A program made the translations under genes and the position numbers. This document shows positions 1 through 5,187 of a stretch of DNA of 7,762 nt, in pieces (positions within the stretch are counted from its first letter, which is position 1; each line of letters begins with the position of its first letter). This DNA is from Chloroflexota bacterium (lineage in GTDB: Bacteria > Chloroflexota > UBA6077). The stretch is from NCBI GenBank assembly GCA_023380955.1, contig JAMCTB010000033.1, positions 1-7,762 of the forward strand, in the 5' to 3' direction. The notes under the pieces were generated by a model that was not told where the DNA came from, made no database searches, and was given only the letters and a program-made list of their open reading frames with translations.

Positions 1-1
1 C

Positions 2-133
2 AGGTGGTGGCCCCGGGAACGGCTGTCGGGTGCCGATCTGGTGGTGGACAGCCTGGAGCGGGTCTCGGTGGAACAGCTCCGGTCGCTGGTGGAGGACAGG
101 CGCAAGGCAGGGGGCAGAGACCAGGGCAGGTAG
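2..133 (+). CDS. HAD-superfamily hydrolase, C-terminal fragment
   Basis: This is the last 43 codons of a gene that begins before the window; the frame starting at base 2 runs to TAG at 131-133. The residues include the stretch SGADLVVDSLERVSVEQL. From memory of the family, that resembles the tail of HAD subfamily IA phosphatases and phosphoglucomutase-like proteins, where a GAD-hydrophobic-(D/P)SL segment follows the last core strand and leads into a short final helix. The fragment ends with a charged tail (EDRRKAGGRDQGR). None of the catalytic motifs (DxD, K, DD) fall inside the window, so substrate cannot be inferred. The stop codon shares its last G with the first hairpin of the 133-194 repeat, and the DUF815 gene follows 69 nt later on the same strand. 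The family call rests on a short tail only. Confidence 0.55.
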   Translation, partial: RWWPRERLSGADLVVDSLERVSVEQLRSLVEDRRKAGGRDQGR

Positions 134-194
134 GGCGATCGGAAGGATCGCCCATATCAAGGGCGAACGCGAGGTTCGCCCCCACGAAGGGCGA
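133..194. repeat. 28-nt tandem hairpin repeat, two full copies and one partial
   Basis: GGGCGA recurs at 133, 161 and 189, exactly 28 nt apart. Unit 1 (133-160) is an 8-bp perfect stem GGGCGATC/GATCGCCC with a 5-nt loop (141-145) and a 7-nt tail. Unit 2 (161-188) has the same layout: GGGCGAAC/GTTCGCCC, loop 169-173, 7-nt tail. The units match at 20 of 28 positions. Two of the differences (7th and 15th base of each unit) are partners in the stem, so the pairing is preserved. The third copy keeps only GGGCGA before it merges into the GAGGTG ribosome binding site of the next gene. It resembles palindromic REP-type elements; a post-transcriptional role between the two genes is an alternative. Confidence 0.75.
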
Positions 195-202
195 GGTGGA
201 CT

Positions 203-1579
203 TTGCATACAGTTGGTAGCGAACTCGATAGCCTGGCCTCATTGCTGCAGCGGGTCAGGGGACTGCACCTCTTCCGAGGCGTCCTGGAGGACGACATCGG
301 GAGGGGGTTCCTGGGACTGCTGCGGGCGGTGGCGGCGGAGAATCCGAAGGCCGACCGGGGCGCCGTCCTGGAGGCCTATGCCCACCTCTTCTCCCTGCTT
401 GCGGCCGAGGCCGAGCTGAGCGGCGCTCCCCTGGCGGGCAACGCCTTGCAGAACCACCTGCTGGATCGCCTCCTCGCCGACGACAACCCCTTCAGCCGAA
501 AGGCCGAGCGAGAGCCCCTGGAGACCATGGGGCCCGCTCTGCTGGCAGCCGCGGGGAACGACCTGGGCCTTCTGGAAGATCTATTCCTGGTGGGTGGCGA
601 AGGACTCTTCTCGCGGGTGAGGGCCAGGCTGGGGGAGGACCACGAGAGACTGGTGCCCTGGGAGGAGCTGAGACCTCTGCAGCCTGAATCGGCGAGCGCC
701 AGGCCGCCGGCCATCAAGCTCCGGCTGGCTTCCGAGCGAGGCTGGTCTTCCCTCCTGGGGGAACTGGCACGGCACTACTCCACCTCGGGAGTAGGCGACT
801 TCGCCCGATTCCGTGCCTTCCGCTGGATGCGCAGCGAGCGTGGGGGGCGACTGGAGGGGGTTGCCTGCCCCGATCCGATCTGCCTGGACGAGCTGGTGGA
901 GTACGACCTGGAGCGGGCTCTGCTCCTCCAGAACACCGAGCAGTTCGTCGCCGGCTTCCCCGCCAACAACGCCCTGCTGTACGGCGACCGGGGGACGGGG
1001 AAATCCTCGACCATCAAGGCGCTGCTCCATCGATATGGCGACCGGGGGCTGCGGCTGGTGGAGGTGCCCAAGGGGCTGCTTGGCGACTTCCCCCGCATCC
1101 TGGCCACCCTGCGCCGCAGGCCGGAGCGGTTCATCCTCTTCGTGGACGACCTCTCCTTCGACGAGAGGGAAACGGCCTACAAGGAGTTGAAGGCCGCCCT
1201 GGAGGGCAGTCTGGAGGCACGGCCGGGGAACGTGGTGGTGTACGCCACCTCCAACCGCCGCCACCTGGTGCAGGAGCGCTTCTCGGACCGGACGGGGGGC
1301 GACGGTGAGATCCGGACCCAGGACAGCCACCAGGAGAAGCTGTCCCTGGCCGACCGGTTCGGCATCACCCTGGTCTTCTCCTCGCCCGACCAGCCCCGGT
1401 ACCTGCGGATCGTGGAAAGCCTGGCCCGACAGCGGGGGCTGGAGATCGACGGCGCGACCCTGCGCAGCCGCTCCCTCCAGTGGGCCGTCCACCAGGGCGG
1501 CCTTTCGGGCAGGACCGCCCGCCAGTTCGTGGACTTCCTGGCCGGGGAGCTGGCGCTGGCGGCGGGTCACGCCGGCTAA
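203..1579 (+). CDS. DUF815-family AAA+ ATPase
   Basis: A 458-residue cytoplasmic P-loop ATPase of the DUF815 family (PF05673). The N-terminal ~230 residues form a poorly conserved helical region; the AAA+ core follows. Visible motifs are Walker A GDRGTGKSS (261-269), Walker B FILFVDDL (310-317, with DD rather than the usual DE), a sensor-1-like YATSNRRHL (347-355), QEKLSLADRFG (377-387) and a C-terminal GRTARQF carrying R437 as a possible sensor-2 arginine. All are hallmarks of the family as I know it, and the core looks intact. No signal peptide or membrane segment is seen. The start is taken as TTG at 203 because GAGGTG (193-198) lies 4 nt upstream and no ATG or GTG near it is better placed. 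The biological role of DUF815 proteins is not established; a remodelling or chaperone-type ATPase is inferred from the fold. The gene may be co-transcribed with the upstream HAD gene across the 28-nt hairpin array. Confidence 0.92.
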   Translation: MHTVGSELDSLASLLQRVRGLHLFRGVLEDDIGRGFLGLLRAVAAENPKADRGAVLEAYAHLFSLLAAEAELSGAPLAGNALQNHLLDRLLADDNPFSRKAEREPLETMGPALLAAAGNDLGLLEDLFLVGGEGLFSRVRARLGEDHERLVPWEELRPLQPESASARPPAIKLRLASERGWSSLLGELARHYSTSGVGDFARFRAFRWMRSERGGRLEGVACPDPICLDELVEYDLERALLLQNTEQFVAGFPANNALLYGDRGTGKSSTIKALLHRYGDRGLRLVEVPKGLLGDFPRILATLRRRPERFILFVDDLSFDERETAYKELKAALEGSLEARPGNVVVYATSNRRHLVQERFSDRTGGDGEIRTQDSHQEKLSLADRFGITLVFSSPDQPRYLRIVESLARQRGLEIDGATLRSRSLQWAVHQGGLSGRTARQFVDFLAGELALAAGHAG

Positions 1580-1627
1580 CCTGGGGCGGGGGATTGCCCC
1601 CATTCCCTCACTGAGCTATCGTACCGC

Positions 1628-1727
1628 AGCGTTCCCTCGCCCCGTTCCGTGCCCCTTACTTCCCTGTCCGCGATCGAGTGGGAACGCTTTCTGCTCCTTT
1701 TCCAGCCCCATTGGGTTAAGTGGGAAC
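1628..1727. promoter_or_regulatory. Inverted and direct GGGAAC repeats upstream of the DUF4015 gene
   Basis: Between 1580 and 1765 there is no gene. AGCGTTCCC at 1628-1636 is the exact reverse complement of GGGAACGCT at 1680-1688, separated by 43 nt. AGTGGGAAC occurs at 1677-1685 and again at 1719-1727, a spacing of 42 nt or about four helical turns. The three sites lie on one DNA face and could be an operator array. Alternatively 1628-1688 could form a long-loop hairpin ending the DUF815 transcript, since a pyrimidine-rich stretch with TTTT follows it. The short G-rich/C-rich pairing at 1588-1601 just after the DUF815 stop is weaker. Confidence 0.35.
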
Positions 1728-1749
1728 TGGCGATCTTATATCAGTCTTA
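1723..1749 (+). promoter_or_regulatory. Possible ECF-sigma-type promoter of the DUF4015 gene
   Basis: GGAAC at 1723-1727 is followed after 16 nt by GTCTTA at 1744-1749, matching the general GGAAC-N16-GTC layout of promoters read by extracytoplasmic-function sigma factors, which would suit an envelope protein. Against it, a start site about 7 nt downstream would leave almost no leader and would cut into the AAGGGGA ribosome binding site. A weak housekeeping-type alternative is TTAAGT (1715-1720) with TATATC (1737-1742), 16 nt apart. Neither is proven. Confidence 0.25.
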
Positions 1750-1765
1750 GCTGAAGGGGACGACC

Positions 1766-3757
1766 TTGGCAGCGATGTTCCGCTCTCAACGAGGTACCAT
1801 CATCATTGCGGCGAGCGCCGCGATAGCGGTGCTGGCGGCCGCGGCGGCGGTCTTCTTCCTGGCGCCCGCAAGGACTCTCAGCGGCTGGGTTCTCGATTCT
1901 GCTACCGGCGAACCGTTGGTGGGTGCGGTGGTTAAGGCCGGGGACAAGGAGTTCCAGGTCGGCGAGGACGGCAGCTTCAGCATACCAGGCCTTCGCCCCG
2001 GCAGCAACGTCGTGGCAGAGGCGAAGGGACACCAGCCGGCCTCCAGCGTGGTCATCCTGGGCGATCAGCTGCGGCTGACGCTGGACCCCCGAACCCTGGA
2101 GGGCGTGGTCGTGGATGCCTCCGCCGGGAAGCCGGTGAAGGGGGTGCAGGTAGCTGCGGGGGGGAAGTCGGTCCAGACCGACGACCAGGGCCGGTTCAGG
2201 CTGGAGGGAATCGATCCGGGCACCGAGATCGAGGCCAAGGCCAACGGCTTCGGCCGTTTCACCCTGAAGTACGATGGCCAGTCGACGGAGCAGCTGGCCC
2301 TGAAACCCAACTCGCTCACCCTCAAGGCGGTCAACAGGTTCACCAAGCAGCCGCTGGAGGGTGCAGAGGCTTCCGACGGACATAGCACCGTCCGCACCGA
2401 CAAGCAGGGCCAGGTCCGGCTCCAGTACCTGCCCGAAGGCACCGAGATCACCGTGAAGCTGGAGGGCTTCACCCCCTACAAAGTGACCTTCAGCGGCCAG
2501 GATACCGCCGACGTTCTTCTGCGGCCGGACGCGGTGACCGGTGTGGTCAAGGACCCCAAGGGGCAGCCGCTGGCCAACGCCATGGTCTCCGACGGTCCGA
2601 CCACCGTCACCACCGATGGGCAGGGCAACTTCAAGATCTCCGGGGTCCCGGACAACGCGACCCTGGTCGTCAACGCCCCGGGCTACGGACACCAGAGAAT
2701 CCAGGTGGGAGACCAGGCCAACCTGGACATCACCTTGAAGCCCTTCTCCGTCAGGGCCACCTACCTCACCTTCTACGGAGTCGGAGACCAGGACCTGACC
2801 AATCACATCCTGCAACTGGCCGATACCACCGAGATCAACGCCGTGGTCATCGACGTGAAGGGCGATCGTGGTTGGATCGCCTACAAGAGCGACGTCCCCA
2901 TGGTGCAGGAGGTCGGTGCCCAGCAGGAGATCATGATCAAGGATGCAAAGACGTTCCTGGCCGATCTGAAGAAGAGGGGCATCTACACCATCGCCCGGAT
3001 CGTCGTCTTCAAGGATAACCCCCTGGCCACTGCCAGGCCCGACCTGGCGGTGATGAACTCCGCAACCGGCCAGCCCTGGGTGGACCAGGAGGGGCTTCGC
3101 TGGGTGGATCCCACCCGCCAGGAGGTCTGGGACTACGACATCGCCCTGGCGACCGAGGCCATCGACAACGGCTTCGACGAGGTGCAGTTCGACTACGTCC
3201 GGTTCCCTACCGACGCCAGCGCGGGGAACGACCTGGACACCGTCAGCTTCTCCGAGGCCAACACCATGGCGAACCGGACGGCCGCCATCGACGGCTTCCT
3301 GGAGAAGGCCAAGCAGGCTATTCACGCCCACGGCGGGATCATCTCGGCGGACATATTTGGCTACGTGGTGTGGCGGGATGACGACATGGGGATCGGCCAG
3401 CACCTGGAGAACGTGGCCCAACACGTGGACTACGTCTCGCCCATGCTCTATCCAAACCTCTTCTGGGATGGCATAGCCGTGGAGGGTGGGGCGAAGTACG
3501 GCAACCAGCAGGCGGGGCTCTATCCCTACGACATCGTCAACGAGAGCATGAAGGTCGCCGTCAAGCGGATCGGTGCCGATAAGCTTCGGCCGTGGCTCCA
3601 GTATTACAACGATTATCTGACGGGAAAAGCCTACACGGCCGACGACGTCGAGGTCCAGAAGAAAGCCACCTACGATAATGGGGTCCAGGGCTGGCTCTTC
3701 TGGGATCCCAGCAATCGCTTCAACAAGGGCGGCTTCGACTCGAAGCAATCGGGATAG
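1766..3757 (+). CDS. Exported four-repeat beta-sandwich protein with DUF4015 glycoside-hydrolase-like domain
   Basis: A 663-residue envelope protein. Residues 11-34 are a hydrophobic, Ala/Ile-rich segment after two arginines, which fits a signal anchor or signal peptide; no lipobox cysteine is present. Four repeats follow (about 38-107, 110-181, 183-252, 256-325), each with the pattern G-x-P-(L/V)-x-G/N-A/V ... DGxG-x-F, typical of carboxypeptidase-regulatory-like (CarboxypepD_reg) beta-sandwiches. Residues ~330-655 match the DUF4015 putative glycoside hydrolase family (PF13200, TIM-barrel type). Motifs seen are VVIDVKGDRG (360-369), GFDEVQFDYVRFPTD (469-483), ADIFGY (528-533), HVDYVSPMLYP (553-563) and GWLFWDPS (642-649). 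Candidate acidic active-site residues are D363, E472, D476 and D529 (inference from strand-end positions). The substrate is unknown; cell-wall or extracellular polysaccharide is plausible. TTG at 1766 is preferred over ATG at 1775 because AAGGGGA (1754-1760) is 5 nt from TTG but 14 nt from ATG. The gene stands alone between a promoter-like region and a strong hairpin. Confidence 0.88.
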   Translation: MAAMFRSQRGTIIIAASAAIAVLAAAAAVFFLAPARTLSGWVLDSATGEPLVGAVVKAGDKEFQVGEDGSFSIPGLRPGSNVVAEAKGHQPASSVVILGDQLRLTLDPRTLEGVVVDASAGKPVKGVQVAAGGKSVQTDDQGRFRLEGIDPGTEIEAKANGFGRFTLKYDGQSTEQLALKPNSLTLKAVNRFTKQPLEGAEASDGHSTVRTDKQGQVRLQYLPEGTEITVKLEGFTPYKVTFSGQDTADVLLRPDAVTGVVKDPKGQPLANAMVSDGPTTVTTDGQGNFKISGVPDNATLVVNAPGYGHQRIQVGDQANLDITLKPFSVRATYLTFYGVGDQDLTNHILQLADTTEINAVVIDVKGDRGWIAYKSDVPMVQEVGAQQEIMIKDAKTFLADLKKRGIYTIARIVVFKDNPLATARPDLAVMNSATGQPWVDQEGLRWVDPTRQEVWDYDIALATEAIDNGFDEVQFDYVRFPTDASAGNDLDTVSFSEANTMANRTAAIDGFLEKAKQAIHAHGGIISADIFGYVVWRDDDMGIGQHLENVAQHVDYVSPMLYPNLFWDGIAVEGGAKYGNQQAGLYPYDIVNESMKVAVKRIGADKLRPWLQYYNDYLTGKAYTADDVEVQKKATYDNGVQGWLFWDPSNRFNKGGFDSKQSG

Positions 3758-3762
3758 GTCCT

Positions 3763-3804
3763 GGCCCCAATTCGGGAGGGCCAGGGCCCTCCCGAATTGG
3801 GGCC
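3763..3804. terminator. 20-bp perfect GC-rich inverted repeat, probable terminator
   Basis: Arms 3763-3782 and 3785-3804 are exact reverse complements over 20 bp with only 2 nt between them; in RNA the innermost pairs would open into a small loop. It begins 5 nt after the TAG of the DUF4015 gene, the usual place for a transcription stop. No run of T follows, so a classical U-tract terminator is not supported. A U-tract-less terminator or an mRNA 3'-end stabiliser is the most likely reading. The near symmetry would let it act on either strand. Confidence 0.65.
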
Positions 3805-4055
3805 CGAGGCTGAAGCCCTCCGGCAATTTGCCCCGGCCATCACTTGGCCGTCTCGTAGATCCTCAGAGCCCAGCCACCGAGGAGCAGCCAGCCGCCCAAC
3901 AGGAGGGCCGGCCCCCCGAGGTTGGTTTGAAAAGAACCTCAAAACACCCCCGCTGGCTTAGGGCGAACGCCCTATTACTTTCCGTAGAAGATCGTGATAG
4001 AAGTTGCGGCATGCCTCGGAGGCTCACGAATCCAGACGGGGCAAGCAACTGAGTC
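3805..4055. other. Intergenic region with short palindromes, no convincing gene
   Basis: No gene is supported here. Visible structures are a 6-bp stem with 5-nt loop CGGCCA/TGGCCG (3834-3850), the self-complementary GGGCCGGCCC near 3905-3914, a 6-bp pair GAGGTT/AACCTC (3918-3923 and 3935-3940) and the TAGGGCG palindrome listed separately. TTGAAA at 3927-3932 would be a reasonable -35 box but has no acceptable -10 partner. The promoter of the downstream cytochrome gene probably lies in this stretch, but I cannot place it. Confidence 0.5.
3959..3974. repeat. 7-bp perfect palindrome sharing GGGCGAACGC with the 133-194 array
   Basis: TAGGGCG (3959-3965) and CGCCCTA (3968-3974) are exact inverted repeats around AA. 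Its bases 3961-3970 are identical to the first ten bases of unit 2 of the 28-nt hairpin array (161-170). It may be a degenerate solo copy of the same element, or an operator ahead of the cytochrome gene, about 100 nt upstream of its start. Confidence 0.4.
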
Positions 4056-4069
4056 AGGAGGGGGAGGAA
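4056..4069 (+). promoter_or_regulatory. Strong ribosome binding site of the cytochrome gene
   Basis: AGGAG directly followed by GGGGAGGAA gives a long Shine-Dalgarno match, with the GGAGG core (4063-4067) 6 nt before the ATG at 4074. It is the strongest ribosome binding site in the window and fixes the cytochrome start. Confidence 0.8.
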
Positions 4070-4073
4070 TTCG

Positions 4074-4820
4074 ATGGCGAGTGGCGACAAGCAATCTCGG
4101 AGGATCTTCCTGGCCAACGCGGGGAAGCTGGCGGCCGGAGCCGCGGCTGGTGCCGCGGGATTGAGCCTGGTTGCCGGCTCCCAAGGTACCGCGGCGGCGG
4201 CCGCGGACGTCCCAGAGTGGCCCTGGCCCTACAAGAAGCTGGATCCCGAGAAGGTATACTGGAGGGGCGTGGATGGCTACTACAAGAACGCCTGCGCCCA
4301 GGGAGCCTTCTCGGCGTTGATCGGCGAGTTGGGGTATCCCTTCACCACCGTCCCCGTCGGCATGTTGAAGTTCGGCGAGGGCGGTGTGTCGGGGTGGGGC
4401 TCCCACTGCGGCGCCCTCATTGGGTCGAGCGCCGCCATCGGGCTGGTCCACAAGGATTCCGCGGTCTACGGCAAGCTGATCAACGAGCTCACCCTCTGGT
4501 ACACCGAGGAGCTTGGCTCCGGCTCCCCCTTGTGCCACATCTCCGTGACGGAGTGGGCCAAGCGGAACGGAGTTAAGGTGGACTCCCAAGAGCGCAAGGA
4601 CCGCTGCGCCCGGCTGACCGGCGAGGTGGCCAAGAAGGCCGCTCTCCTGCTGAACGCCCAGGCAGACGGGCAGTTCACGCCCGCGATCGGACCCAGGCAG
4701 GCGGTGGTCGACTGCCTCAGCTGCCACGGCAAGATGGGGATGGAGAACGTGCGGAACAGCGTGCTCCAGGACTGCACCCCCTGCCACGGCACCGATCCGC
4801 ACGGCAACAGGAGACAATAG
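4074..4820 (+). CDS. Tat-exported split-Soret-type dihaem cytochrome c (C_GCAxxG_C_C family)
   Basis: A 248-residue redox protein predicted to act outside the cytoplasmic membrane. The N-terminus has a twin-arginine signal, SRRIFL at 8-13, then an Ala/Gly-rich hydrophobic stretch and likely cleavage after the alanine run near residue 44. The mature part carries the four spaced cysteines of the C_GCAxxG_C_C family: C74 (ACAQG), C112 in CGALIG, C154 (PLCHIS) and C178 (DRCARL). Two c-type haem sites are close together at the C-terminus: CLSCH (214-218) and CTPCH (234-238). This set is characteristic of split-Soret cytochromes c, known from Desulfovibrio, where two haems stack at a dimer interface and an additional iron-sulfur centre has been proposed. 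The mature length of about 204 residues seems somewhat shorter than I recall for the characterised protein. Electron donor and acceptor are unknown and no redox partner gene is adjacent. The gene appears monocistronic, with its own strong ribosome binding site and a hairpin 73 nt after the stop. Confidence 0.87.
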   Translation: MASGDKQSRRIFLANAGKLAAGAAAGAAGLSLVAGSQGTAAAAADVPEWPWPYKKLDPEKVYWRGVDGYYKNACAQGAFSALIGELGYPFTTVPVGMLKFGEGGVSGWGSHCGALIGSSAAIGLVHKDSAVYGKLINELTLWYTEELGSGSPLCHISVTEWAKRNGVKVDSQERKDRCARLTGEVAKKAALLLNAQADGQFTPAIGPRQAVVDCLSCHGKMGMENVRNSVLQDCTPCHGTDPHGNRRQ

Positions 4821-4893
4821 GCTCTCCTTCGTTTCCCCCAGAGACGCCGGTCTGGCCTAGCTCGGCCGGCCTGGCCCGATCGGAGCTTCTTGA

Positions 4894-4932
4894 ACAGGGT
4901 CTCCGAAAGCTACCCGTTTTCGGAGACCCTGT
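4894..4932. terminator. 15-bp perfect hairpin downstream of the cytochrome gene
   Basis: ACAGGGTCTCCGAAA (4894-4908) pairs exactly with 4918-4932 around a 9-nt loop. It lies 73 nt after the cytochrome stop and about 255 nt before the kinase start, so it most likely ends the cytochrome transcript. The right arm contains TTT but no T-run follows the stem, the same feature as the hairpin at 3763-3804. The 73 nt before it contain only short GGCCGGCC-type palindromes. Confidence 0.6.
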
Positions 4933-5187
4933 CGTCCTGGGCTGTGCCGAAGTCGTTGTGCGCGAAGCGAAGCGTCTTCACGGACCGAAGAGCGAGACCC
5001 TTCGCTGCGCCCGGTGTGGGAATCGGACGGCTTCCCGGCCGGCGGTTTTCATCCCAGGAGAGGCTCGAGTAAAGGGCTTGGAATCTGCAGATGGCATAGT
5101 TGCCGGCGTGGCTCGAGGGAAGCGCCGGAGGGGACGTGCGGTCGAGTCGCGGCGGGGTCGGGTGCGCGGATTCCGGCGGGGTGGGGG
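4933..5187. other. Intergenic region before the histidine kinase
   Basis: The frame of the kinase stays open upstream to a possible ATG at 5014, but that extension encodes a Gly/Arg/Cys-rich low-complexity sequence without family features, so I treat it as non-coding. The region holds the imperfect inverted repeat at 4960-5012. I see no convincing promoter. The last 20 nt are very G-rich and supply the kinase ribosome binding site. Confidence 0.5.
4960..5012. repeat. Imperfect 18-bp inverted repeat resembling a dispersed palindromic element
   Basis: The reverse complement of 4960-4977 matches 4995-5012 (AGACCCTTCGCTGCGCCC) at 15 of 18 positions, with a 17-nt spacer. The arms have a CTTCGCTgCGC core that, from memory, resembles a short palindromic repeat dispersed in intergenic regions of many bacterial genomes. 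It does not follow a gene end directly and its imperfection fits a decayed copy. Confidence 0.45.

Noticed and set aside
133..194. CRISPR-like array because of regular 28-nt spacing
   Set aside because: There are only two full units, adjacent with no unique spacers, and no cas gene is present.
581..1603. Minus-strand open frame of 340 codons opposite the DUF815 gene
   Set aside because: It overlaps the AAA+ core, whose Walker motifs are unambiguous, and its own translation is low-complexity Q/G/V/L-rich.
1736..3826. Long minus-strand open frame of 696 codons opposite the DUF4015 gene
   Set aside because: It is antisense to a gene with clear domain motifs. Its translation is rich in G, V, D, L and H, as expected from the reverse reading of GC-rich codons, and shows no family motif.
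3678..4052. Plus-strand frame spanning the end of the DUF4015 gene and the following intergenic region
   Set aside because: It overlaps the DUF4015 gene in another frame, passes through the hairpin at 3763-3804, and its translation matches no family I know.
5014..5187. 58-residue N-terminal extension of the histidine kinase
   Set aside because: The extension has no hydrophobic or domain features, is Gly/Arg-rich, and the ATG at 5188 sits just before the first membrane segment with a G-rich ribosome binding site.
4933..5187. Riboswitch or tRNA before the kinase
   Set aside because: I found no T-loop/anticodon arrangement and no recognisable riboswitch core; the only structure is the imperfect inverted repeat.
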